A DNA stretch of 6,739 nt from Roseobacter sp. (lineage in GTDB: Bacteria; Pseudomonadota; Alphaproteobacteria; Rhodobacterales; Rhodobacteraceae): positions 1 to 6,739 of the forward strand of contig JAGXHB010000054.1 of assembly GCA_024636425.1 (NCBI GenBank). Reading direction: 5' to 3'. The translations under genes and the position numbers were made by a program. Position 1 is the stretch's first letter, and each line of letters opens with the position of its first letter. Shown here in pieces: positions 1 to 6,412 of the stretch. The notes below the pieces were generated by a model. The model was not told where the DNA came from. It saw only the letters and a program-made list of their open reading frames with translations, and ran no database searches.

Positions 1-45
1 CTCCTAAGGGGCAGGTTGCTGGTTCGAACCCAGCCGGGATCACCA
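1..45 (+). tRNA. tRNA-Arg(CCT), 3' part, cut by the window start
   Basis: The window opens at the anticodon loop of a tRNA. The seven bases CTCCTAA fit positions 32-38, with anticodon CCT (arginine, AGG codons). The rest parses without a gap: anticodon 3' stem GGGGC, five-base variable loop AGGTT, T stem GCTGG, T loop TTCGAAC, T stem CCAGC, acceptor 3' strand CGGGATC, discriminator A, and encoded CCA at 43-45. The 45 bases match canonical positions 32-76 exactly. The missing 5' half should begin with GATCCCG to pair with the acceptor strand, which can be checked outside the window. Confidence 0.93.
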
Positions 46-158
46 ATGCCGCTGCATGTTTTTCTTGCTTTGATTTGCGGGGCGCTGTCTCATGAAAGGG
101 AATTCTCCCCTGAACATGGGATGTCTATAAATGTTGCCCTGTTTTTAATCCATTTTAT
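46..158 (+). promoter_or_regulatory. tRNA to histidine kinase intergenic region, candidate promoter
   Basis: This 113-base gap is richer in A and T than the flanking genes and should hold the promoter of the kinase-regulator operon. The best -10 candidate is TATAAA at 126-131. The hexamer 17 bases upstream, TTCTCC at 103-108, is a poor -35, so a sigma-70 promoter is only weakly supported. An imperfect dyad, CATG and GGGA in one arm and TCCC and CATG in the other, spans 91-118 and overlaps that -35 position, so it could be an operator. A run of five T at 59-63 follows a 4-bp hairpin just after the tRNA and is too weak to call a terminator. No Shine-Dalgarno sequence is visible before the ATG at 159. 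Confidence 0.3.
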
Positions 159-2267
159 ATGGACAGCAATTATTACCGGGTTTCTCCGGCGCAAGTATTT
201 TTAGCGACGGTCATTTTGGGCCTTGCGATGTCGGCGTTTGCGGTCTGGGTCGCCGTTTCCCAGCCGCATATCGATTTGCCAACTGGTTCCGTACCCACGC
301 GGGTTGGGTCGGTTGAGGTTGTGCCAACGGATCTGATTGAAGAACCGGACCAGTTGGGCAGTTGGTCAGCGATCAGGGACTTCTATGACCGGCAATCGCT
401 GCTGCGCGCAGAACTGGACGCGCCAACTGTGGAAGTCGAGTACGTTCTCCTCGACGGAACAGTGCAATCGCAGACATTCGACGTTCGGTCCCGCATGATC
501 GGGGACTTGCCTTGGGTGTTCTGGTTTCAGAATATTGTCGGGCTGATCTCGCTTTTCTTCGGCGGATGGGTTCTGGGGCTGCGGGGCAAAGACTGGGGCG
601 CGCGGATGTTCGCCCTGACAGCGGTCCTGTTCCCCATGGCCGCGATTTCTGCATCAGTCTATTCGACACGGCAGATCGCCTTGGATGGTGATCTGTTCTG
701 GCACCTGTCTTCGCTGAACAGTACGGGCGCACTTGGGTTCGGCATCGCGCTGGTTTGCCTGTTTGCGATGTATCCGGCCCCTTTGGTCCGGCCGCGTTGG
801 CTGCTGGTGCCCCTGATCGTGTTTGGTATCCCGTTGGTGATGACGATCATGAAGGTGGGCATCGATTCCCAGGTGTCTGTCGTGGTTGTGGCAGAGATGC
901 TGACAGCTCTTGTTTTGGGTGCGATCCAATGGATCCGCTCAAGGCGGGAGCCTTTGAACCGGGCCGGGTTGCGGTGGTTCGTTCTGATCTGTCTTGTGGG
1001 CTGTTCGTTGTTTGTCGGGTTGGTTGCGGCTCCTGTGGCACTTGGCCTCTCGGATGAAGGGTTGATTTCCCAAGGCTATGCCTTCGGGTTTTTCAACCTG
1101 ATGCATTTCGGGCTGGCGCTTGGTGTCTTGCGCTACCGTTTGTTCAACCTGGACCGCTGGTCCTATTATATCTGGCTTTGGCTGTCCGGCATGGTCTTGA
1201 TCATCTTGCTGGATATTGCCGTGGTCAATCTGCTGCATGCGCAGCCGTGGATGTCGCTGAGCCTTGCGCTGCTGATCGCCGGATTCCTTTATTTCCCGCT
1301 GCGGCAGTTTCTCATGAACTTTCTGTTGCGCCGACAGAAGTCGAGCATTTCGGGCAAACTGGCGGATATCGTCAACGTGGCACTGTCGCCGACCGAGCGG
1401 CAGCATGTTGAGCGTTGGGACAAGTTGCTGCAGGACATCTTTGAACCGCTTGCTCCGCCAGAACCTGTCGAAGAGGAGGTGGAGGCGGCACAGATCGACG
1501 ATGATGGCCTTGAGCTGGTGGTGCCGGGTGGGCGCGGTTTGCAAGCCCGCAGGTTGCGGTATGCGCAGCAAGGGCGGCGCCTTTTCACTCCTGATGACAT
1601 TGATGTCGTTGCCAATCTGGTGCAGATGCACGATCTGGCGACCGACAGCCGGGAATCCTACGAGCGCGGCGTCACGCTGGAGCGCGACCGGATCAGCCGC
1701 GACATTCACGACAACATCGGCGCCCAGCTGCTGTCGGCTCTGCATTCCCGCGAAAGCGCACGCAAGGATGATCTGCTGCGCGACAGTCTGACCGATCTGC
1801 GCGCGATCATCAACGATGGCTTTCTGGCATCCTATCCGCTTGAGGATGTGACAGCGGATCTGCGGCGCGAGACGGCAAGCCGGTTCGAGGCGAACAACAT
1901 CGTGCTGAACTGGACCGGACCTGACCTGAGCGCGCAGCATCACCCGAACGAAGTTCAGTTCGACATCGCGAACGGGATGCGGTCGATCCTGCGCGAGGCG
2001 GTATCGAACATCTTGCGCCATGCAGAGGCGTCTGTGGTCGATATTGATGTTGCCTTTGATGTGGATGGTGTGAAGCTGGTCATCATGGACGACGGTAAGG
2101 GCCTGAAGGAGGCCGGCAACGGTAACGGCATCCCCAACATTGTGGAGCGGGCCGCAGCGGCGAGCGGCCAGGCCAGCGTCACGGAAAGAGAAGGGCCCCA
2201 GTCAGGGACGGTCGTTCGGGTGCGCTTGCCTTATGTCCGCGACGTGCTGGAGGAGCGAGTGTCATGA
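159..2267 (+). CDS. Multi-pass membrane sensor histidine kinase (HisKA_3/NarL type)
   Basis: This is the sensor half of a two-component system: it should autophosphorylate a histidine and pass phosphate to the regulator encoded next. The 702 residues start with one hydrophobic helix (about 11-33), then a likely periplasmic segment of some 85 residues, then about nine more hydrophobic segments between 118 and 385. The stretch around 325-332 (RYRLFNLD) resembles the end of the membrane module in other multi-pass kinases of this class. Residues 402-490 look like a short, degenerate GAF-like segment ending in FTPDDIDVVANLV. The H box is ERDRISRDIHDN with phosphoacceptor H517. The ATPase domain has N box E613/N617, G1 box D644-D-G-K-G648 and G2 box GNGIPN at 655-660. 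Only about 30 residues separate H517 from the end of the DHp helix, shorter than in many HisKA_3 kinases. ATG 159 is the first start after an in-frame stop at 111; the next Met (residue 24, base 228) would remove the first helix. The stimulus is unknown. Confidence 0.9.
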   Translation: MDSNYYRVSPAQVFLATVILGLAMSAFAVWVAVSQPHIDLPTGSVPTRVGSVEVVPTDLIEEPDQLGSWSAIRDFYDRQSLLRAELDAPTVEVEYVLLDGTVQSQTFDVRSRMIGDLPWVFWFQNIVGLISLFFGGWVLGLRGKDWGARMFALTAVLFPMAAISASVYSTRQIALDGDLFWHLSSLNSTGALGFGIALVCLFAMYPAPLVRPRWLLVPLIVFGIPLVMTIMKVGIDSQVSVVVVAEMLTALVLGAIQWIRSRREPLNRAGLRWFVLICLVGCSLFVGLVAAPVALGLSDEGLISQGYAFGFFNLMHFGLALGVLRYRLFNLDRWSYYIWLWLSGMVLIILLDIAVVNLLHAQPWMSLSLALLIAGFLYFPLRQFLMNFLLRRQKSSISGKLADIVNVALSPTERQHVERWDKLLQDIFEPLAPPEPVEEEVEAAQIDDDGLELVVPGGRGLQARRLRYAQQGRRLFTPDDIDVVANLVQMHDLATDSRESYERGVTLERDRISRDIHDNIGAQLLSALHSRESARKDDLLRDSLTDLRAIINDGFLASYPLEDVTADLRRETASRFEANNIVLNWTGPDLSAQHHPNEVQFDIANGMRSILREAVSNILRHAEASVVDIDVAFDVDGVKLVIMDDGKGLKEAGNGNGIPNIVERAAAASGQASVTEREGPQSGTVVRVRLPYVRDVLEERVS
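2249..2255 (+). promoter_or_regulatory. Strong ribosome binding site of the response regulator
   Basis: GGAGGAG lies eight bases before the ATG at 2264, inside the end of the kinase gene. It fixes the regulator start and contrasts with the kinase, which has no visible Shine-Dalgarno sequence. This suggests more regulator than kinase is made from one transcript. Confidence 0.8.
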
Positions 2268-2917
2268 AGACAATCCTGATCCTTGAAGACGTGCGCCAGT
2301 CGCGCGAATGGCTTTCCGATATCGTCAAACGGATTTACCCTGCCGCGTCTCTGGTCAAGGAAGCCAGCCTTCGCGGGGCTGAACATGCATTGCGGCGTCA
2401 CAGCTTCGATCTGGCTTTGATCGACCTGAAGCTGCCTGATGGCGACGGCTTGGGCATCATTCGCAAGCTTTGTCAGGTTCAGCCGGACTGTCGGTGCGTG
2501 GTGACGACGATCATGGCGACTGACAGTGCGATCGTTGCTGCACTGGCCGCCGGGGCGGAAGGGTATCTGCTCAAGTCCGATTCCGACGTCATGATCGAAC
2601 ATCATCTGCGTCTGATGGTCGAAGGTCTACCGCCGCTTAGCCCGCAGATTGCGCGTCGGATCATGATGCATTTCCAGCTTACCGGCCCGAACTTCGACGG
2701 CACTATCAAGCTGACAAAGCGCGAAACCGAAGTGCTGACCATGATTGCACGGGGGCTGAAGGTGTCCGAAGTGGCACAATCGCTCGGGTTGGCAGACAGC
2801 ACCGTCGTCACACACATCAAATCGATTTACCGCAAGCTGGAGATCACCAACCGGGCCGAGGCGGCTTTGCATGCGACACGGCTTGGCCTGCTGTCGGGGG
2901 ACCAGATTCCGAAATAG
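2264..2917 (+). CDS. NarL/LuxR-family response regulator
   Basis: This is a 217-residue DNA-binding response regulator, the expected phosphate acceptor of the upstream kinase; the reading frames overlap by ATGA, which indicates translational coupling. The receiver domain (about 1-120) has the acidic pair E8/D9, phosphoacceptor D54 in the LIDLKLPDGDG motif, switch residue T82 and conserved K104 in YLLKSD. A linker of some 30 residues leads to a LuxR-type helix-turn-helix (about 150-208) that starts LTKRETEVLTMIARG and contains the recognition helix region STVVTHIKSIYRKL. Length and order are typical of the NarL/FixJ family. The domain pairing matches the HisKA_3 class of the kinase. Target genes cannot be inferred: the only other promoter region in the window that it might reach is its own. 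The gene ends 23 bases before the stop of the convergent cupin gene. Confidence 0.94.
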   Translation: MKTILILEDVRQSREWLSDIVKRIYPAASLVKEASLRGAEHALRRHSFDLALIDLKLPDGDGLGIIRKLCQVQPDCRCVVTTIMATDSAIVAALAAGAEGYLLKSDSDVMIEHHLRLMVEGLPPLSPQIARRIMMHFQLTGPNFDGTIKLTKRETEVLTMIARGLKVSEVAQSLGLADSTVVTHIKSIYRKLEITNRAEAALHATRLGLLSGDQIPK

Positions 2918-2940
2918 CAGGCGTTGACCGACACGGCGTA
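2918..2940. other. 23-base gap between convergent genes, no terminator seen
   Basis: The response regulator gene (plus) and the VOC-cupin gene (minus) end tail to tail here. I see neither a stem nor a T run on either strand, so the two transcripts probably overlap at their 3' ends or end by a factor-dependent mechanism. Confidence 0.6.
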
Positions 2941-4032
2941 TTACCCCAGCAGCGTTGTTGTGAAATCACCCCGCAAGCCAGCTTCGAGCAGCTCGAGATC
3001 AGCCGAGCAGTTGGTGTATTGGGCGACCATGCCGGGCGGGATCACAAAGGCGTCGCCGGGTTGCAGATCGCGCGGATCCTGCCCTTCGGCGGTCAGGGTC
3101 ATCGATCCTTCCATGACAAAGGTAAAATGGATGTCAGCGTCATGTTTGCTGGGGGGCGGGGTCTGCCCGTCAAAGCGTACGACCTGAATGCCCGCGACCC
3201 CCTTCGTCCCCGTGGTGATCCCTGTGTCGCGCGCCACAAAGCCGGGGATGCGGAACGGGTTCCACGCTGCACCGTCCTTGATGTGATGCACGAACCGTTG
3301 ACCGTCCCATTCGCGCGCGGGGTCGCCCTTGCCGTTGGGCAATGTCATGTCGTGGTCGATGGTGGTGACATGCTCGGCCGGCACCCCGATCTCGATCACC
3401 TCGATGCTGGCAGAGGCTTCGACGACGCGGTGACGGATGCCCGGCGGCTGGGTCACGCAATCGCCGGCGTGCAGGCGGATCATCTCGCCCTGATCCTCGT
3501 AAAGAACATCGACCCATCCGCGATAGCAAAAGATCAGCTGAAATCCGACCGTGTGGTAATGCACCATATCCGGCACCGGCCCGCCATCCGGGATGCGGAT
3601 GTGGCTGGCGATGATAGATCCGCCCAAGCGGGATGGAATCAGATCGCGGTAGTGCATACCGGCGCGACCGATCACCCAAGGGGCTTCGTCGCGCAGGCGG
3701 CGCACGGCAAATTCGTGTTGCGTCTGCGGTTGTTCGACGGTCGGGGTCAGTGGCGCGATTTCGATCCTGGTGCCGTTCGGGGCCGTCAGCGTCAACTTGC
3801 CGTCGGCAAAGCCCTGGGGGTCGTCGGTCAGAATGCGGATCTTGCCGGGGGGCACGTCGGCCCCTTTTTCGATACGTATCCGCACACCGTGCCCCGAAAA
3901 GCTGGCAACTGAAGGATCATCCGCCGGAAAGATGCTCTCCAGCCGCATACCGAGCGTTTTGGTATAAAAGGGCAGGTCCTCGCGCAGTTCCTGCGTTGGC
4001 AGCAGGACTTCGGCTTGGATGGGGGTGGTCAT
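2941..4032 (-). CDS. VOC-like plus double-cupin fusion protein, function unknown
   Basis: This 363-residue cytoplasmic protein (no signal peptide) joins three small-barrel modules. Residues 6-95 resemble a VOC/glyoxalase domain (LPFYTKTLGM near 20-29, ending NGTRIEIAP with E91 at the usual last metal-ligand position), though the first ligand is not evident and the second half is short. Cupin 1 (about 140-220) keeps a near-complete metal site: H158, H160, Q165 in place of the usual Glu, and H201 in a perfect G(X)5PXG(X)2H motif at 190-201. Cupin 2 (about 280-355) fits the same spacing but has S295, H297, H302 in the Glu position and A337 in the last His position, so it has probably lost normal metal binding. 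Such proteins are often dioxygenases, isomerases or hydrolases on small organic molecules, but I cannot name the substrate. GGAG at 4040-4043 lies seven bases before the ATG. The gene follows the transporter by 36 bases and is probably cotranscribed with it. Confidence 0.85.
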   Translation of the reverse strand: MTTPIQAEVLLPTQELREDLPFYTKTLGMRLESIFPADDPSVASFSGHGVRIRIEKGADVPPGKIRILTDDPQGFADGKLTLTAPNGTRIEIAPLTPTVEQPQTQHEFAVRRLRDEAPWVIGRAGMHYRDLIPSRLGGSIIASHIRIPDGGPVPDMVHYHTVGFQLIFCYRGWVDVLYEDQGEMIRLHAGDCVTQPPGIRHRVVEASASIEVIEIGVPAEHVTTIDHDMTLPNGKGDPAREWDGQRFVHHIKDGAAWNPFRIPGFVARDTGITTGTKGVAGIQVVRFDGQTPPPSKHDADIHFTFVMEGSMTLTAEGQDPRDLQPGDAFVIPPGMVAQYTNCSADLELLEAGLRGDFTTTLLG

Positions 4033-4068
4033 GGGGCCGCTCCGTCTTGGGGTTGGGCGACATTTGCA

Positions 4069-5067
4069 CTATTCGCTGTGATGCTCAACGCTGCGCTGCA
4101 CCTGCGGGTTTGCGACACTGATCCGGGGGGCACCGCCCATTTCCGGACGACGGCTGAGCGCGCGCAAGACCGGCTTGTTCAGTGATCCTGCCGCACCGGC
4201 TTCGCGTAGCACGATGTAAAGGCCGCTTGCGATGATGATTCCTGCGCCAAGGAATGTCAGAAAATCGGAGGTCTCGTCAAAGAACACCCAGCCGAAAAGC
4301 GCAGCCCAGATGATCTGGCTGTATTGCATCGGTGCCACCAGTGCCGCGTCGGCGAGCGTATAGGCGCGGATCATCAGGGTCATTGCGATGACTGCCAGCA
4401 AGGACACGCCAAGCAACAGGGCCAGATCCGCAAACGGCATTGGCACGTAGACGAATGGCAGGATGGACAGCATCACCACGAAATTCGCAAGCAGGGGGTA
4501 GAGCAACAGCACTTCGCGCCGTTCCCGCCCGCCGAGTTTGCGCATCACAACCGCTGTCAGGGCCGTGCCAAAGGCGGATACGAAAGCCGCCAGATGCCCC
4601 AACCCAAGGTCTGCCGAGCCCGGACGCAAGACCACCAACACGCCGATCAACCCGACGACGACCGCAAACCAGCGGTGCATACGGACCACTTCGCCCAGGA
4701 TCGGGACCGAAAGGATCGTGATCAGGATCGGCGCGGCGAACAGAATGGCGTAGGTTTCGGCCAGTGGCAAAACCGAGAAGGCATAAAAGGCGCAAAAGCC
4801 GCCGATCACCACCGCCACTGTCCGCACCGTGGTCAGCATCGGCAACCGCGGCCGCAGGTTCGCGGCGGTCTTGTCACTGACCAGCATCAGCGTCACGATC
4901 GGAAAGCTGAAGAGGACGACAAAAAAGACGATCTGGAACGGGGAGTACCGCTCGCCCAGTTCCTTGATGGCGGCGTCATGGGTTGCGTAGGCCGCAAAGG
5001 CCACAAGCCCGAACACCATGCCTTGAAAGGCACTGCGGGGCGTCGGAGAGGTGGAAGGGTCGCTCAT
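4069..5067 (-). CDS. EamA/DMT-family transporter, ten membrane helices
   Basis: This 332-residue inner-membrane protein belongs to the drug/metabolite transporter superfamily, whose members move amino acids, nucleotides, vitamins or other metabolites. Two EamA repeats of five helices each are visible, about residues 13-148 and 157-287. The first repeat ends in the characteristic stretch AETYAILFAAPILITILS (103-120) followed by GE at 125-126 and a helix ending VVLRP; the second has the matching AALVAPMQYSQIIWAALFGW at 241-260 followed by DE at 264-265. A hydrophilic tail of about 42 residues (291-332) is longer than usual. Substrate and direction cannot be read from sequence. The start has only a weak ribosome binding site (AAGCGG region), and a stem-loop sits 17 bases upstream, between this gene and leuB. 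Close spacing to the downstream VOC-cupin gene suggests that the two share a pathway. Confidence 0.9.
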   Translation of the reverse strand: MSDPSTSPTPRSAFQGMVFGLVAFAAYATHDAAIKELGERYSPFQIVFFVVLFSFPIVTLMLVSDKTAANLRPRLPMLTTVRTVAVVIGGFCAFYAFSVLPLAETYAILFAAPILITILSVPILGEVVRMHRWFAVVVGLIGVLVVLRPGSADLGLGHLAAFVSAFGTALTAVVMRKLGGRERREVLLLYPLLANFVVMLSILPFVYVPMPFADLALLLGVSLLAVIAMTLMIRAYTLADAALVAPMQYSQIIWAALFGWVFFDETSDFLTFLGAGIIIASGLYIVLREAGAAGSLNKPVLRALSRRPEMGGAPRISVANPQVQRSVEHHSE

Positions 5068-5084
5068 GTCCGCTTTCGTGGGAA

Positions 5085-5116
5085 AGATGCCCGACTGTCA
5101 GTGCAACCGGGCATCT
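5085..5116 (-). terminator. Stem-loop between leuB and the transporter gene
   Basis: A perfect 9-bp inverted repeat, AGATGCCCG (5085-5093) and CGGGCATCT (5108-5116), encloses a 14-base loop. It begins five bases after the leuB stop. Read on the minus strand the stem is GC-rich and is followed by only three consecutive T, so it is a weak intrinsic terminator, an mRNA 3'-end stabiliser, or a partial terminator allowing read-through into the transporter. A TATAGG hexamer on the minus strand (5126-5121) could be a -10 for the transporter, which would put the hairpin in its leader, but the matching -35 is poor. Confidence 0.55.
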
Positions 5117-5121
5117 GGCAC

Positions 5122-6228
5122 CTATAGGCTCGCGTCGAGGGCGGCCAGAATGGCGTCGCCCATTTCTGTGGTCGAGATGGGCGTGCCGTCCTCTGGGCCC
5201 ATCAGATCCGCAGTACGTGCACCATCTGCCAGAACCTTTTCAACGGCCTGTTCAAGGCGCTTCGCCTCGTCGCCCTGATCAAAGGAATAGCGCAACGCCA
5301 TCGCAAAGCTGAGGATGCAGGCGATCGGGTTCGCCTTGCCCTGACCTGCAATATCCGGGGCGGAGCCGTGAACGGGTTCATACAGCGCCTTGGGCCGACC
5401 GTCGGCATTCGGTGCACCAAGCGAGGCAGACGGCAGCATGCCAAGTGACCCGGTCAGCATCGCGGCGCAGTCGGACAGGATGTCGCCGAACAGGTTGTCG
5501 GTGACGATCACATCGAACTGCTTGGGCGCGCGGACAAGCTGCATCGCACCATTGTCGGCATACATGTGGGTCAGTTCGACATCGGGGTAATCTTCGTCAT
5601 GCACCTTCTGGACGACTTCACGCCACAGGATGCCGCTTTCCATGACATTGGCCTTTTCCATCGAACAGACCTTGTTGCCGCGACGCCGTGCAAGTTCGAA
5701 GGCGGACCGGGCCACGCGGTCAATCTCGGATTCCGTATACCGCTGGGTGTTGATCCCGACGCGTTCATTGCCTTCCTCGAAAATGCCGCGCGGTTCGCCG
5801 AAGTAAACGCCCGAGGTCAGTTCGCGCACGATCATGATGTCCAGACCCGCCACGATGTCCTTCTTCAGTGAAGAGAAATCGGCGAGGGCATCAAAACACT
5901 GTGCGGGGCGCAGGTTGGAGAACAGATCCATTTCCTTGCGCAGGCGGAGCAGGCCACGCTCGGGCTTTACGCTGAAATCCAGCACATCGTATTTCGGACC
6001 ACCGACAGCGCCCAACAACACGGCATCTGCCGCCAGCGCCTTGGCCATCGTGTCGTCATGCAACGGCGTGCCGTGCTTGTCGTAGGCAGCACCGCCAACC
6101 AGATCATGTTCGACATCAAACGCAAGATCGCGCTTGTCACCGTACCAGTCGATGATGCGGACGACCTGCTCCATGACTTCGGGACCGATGCCGTCACCGG
6201 CAAGGATTAGCAATGAGGGATTGGCCAT
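5122..6228 (-). CDS. leuB: 3-isopropylmalate dehydrogenase
   Basis: LeuB oxidises and decarboxylates 3-isopropylmalate to 2-oxoisocaproate with NAD+, the third committed step of leucine synthesis, in the cytoplasm as a homodimer. The 368 residues are full length. Judged against the well-studied Thermus enzyme, the substrate arginines are R97, R107 and R135, the catalytic pair is Y142 and K192, and the metal aspartates are D225, D249 and D253 (FGDILSD). The motif EPVHGSAPDIAG (284-295) with D292 matches NAD+ rather than NADP+ use. RELTSGVYFGEPRG and the ERGLL-type substrate loop (90-94) separate it from isocitrate and tartrate dehydrogenases. AGGAG (6236-6240 on the plus strand as CTCCT) lies seven bases before the ATG and confirms the start. 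No other leu gene is in the window; leuC and leuD would have to lie upstream beyond the right edge or elsewhere. Confidence 0.97.
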   Translation of the reverse strand: MANPSLLILAGDGIGPEVMEQVVRIIDWYGDKRDLAFDVEHDLVGGAAYDKHGTPLHDDTMAKALAADAVLLGAVGGPKYDVLDFSVKPERGLLRLRKEMDLFSNLRPAQCFDALADFSSLKKDIVAGLDIMIVRELTSGVYFGEPRGIFEEGNERVGINTQRYTESEIDRVARSAFELARRRGNKVCSMEKANVMESGILWREVVQKVHDEDYPDVELTHMYADNGAMQLVRAPKQFDVIVTDNLFGDILSDCAAMLTGSLGMLPSASLGAPNADGRPKALYEPVHGSAPDIAGQGKANPIACILSFAMALRYSFDQGDEAKRLEQAVEKVLADGARTADLMGPEDGTPISTTEMGDAILAALDASL

Positions 6229-6412
6229 GCGCGATCTCCTGAAAATACGTTGTCAGGGGCGTAGCGCGGGCGGATGAAGGCGTCAAGAACGACTGGTCAA
6301 TGCGCGCTGTCAGGGGGCGCATTGCTGCGGTGGCAATCTCGGCGGCAGCAGATCAGGTTTTACAAAGGACCGTTGGCCAGACATTGGATCAGACGTGCGT
6401 CACGTCATGTGC
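6229..6412 (-). promoter_or_regulatory. leuB upstream region with candidate promoter and direct repeat
   Basis: This 184-base gap holds no convincing gene. On the minus strand a fair -35, TTGACG (6286-6281), is 17 bases from a weak -10, TACGCC (6263-6258), which would give a leader of roughly 23 bases before the leuB ATG, just enough for its AGGAG site. A second TTGACC at 6300-6295 has no good partner. The plus-strand sequence TGTCAGGGG occurs twice, at 6251-6259 and 6308-6316, followed each time by GCG or GGCG; the copies bracket the candidate promoter and could be protein-binding sites. No leader peptide rich in leucine codons was noticed. Confidence 0.35.
6392..6406. repeat. Perfect 6-bp inverted repeat after the small membrane gene
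   Basis: GACGTG and CACGTC are separated by CGT. The dyad starts six bases past the stop of the upstream minus-strand gene. There is no T run after it, so it is not a classical intrinsic terminator; it could mark the 3' end of that transcript or be a binding site upstream of leuB. Confidence 0.4.

Noticed and set aside
46..63. ATGC-CGCT-GCAT hairpin followed by five T as tRNA terminator
   Set aside because: A four-base-pair stem with mixed pairs is too weak to call, although the T run is suggestive.
1..158. tRNA 3' end as an integration site for a mobile element
   Set aside because: No integrase gene, no second copy of the tRNA tail in the window, and the downstream genes look like normal chromosomal genes.
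16..204. 62-codon plus-strand open frame starting inside the tRNA
   Set aside because: It begins within the tRNA T arm, lacks a ribosome binding site, and overlaps the kinase start in another frame.
939..2021. 360-codon minus-strand open frame across the kinase gene
   Set aside because: The translation is rich in Arg, Gln, His and Pro with no recognisable domain, and it lies antisense to a gene with clear H, N and G boxes. This is the usual shadow of GC-rich coding sequence.
3019..3912. 297-codon plus-strand open frame opposite the VOC-cupin gene
   Set aside because: It has no domain pattern, is rich in Asp, Arg, His and Gly, and is fully antisense to a gene with exact cupin motif spacing and a good ribosome binding site.
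4324..5127. 267-codon plus-strand open frame opposite the transporter gene
   Set aside because: The product is dominated by His, Gln, Asp and Arg, as expected for the complement of membrane-helix codons; the transporter on the other strand has two clear EamA repeats.
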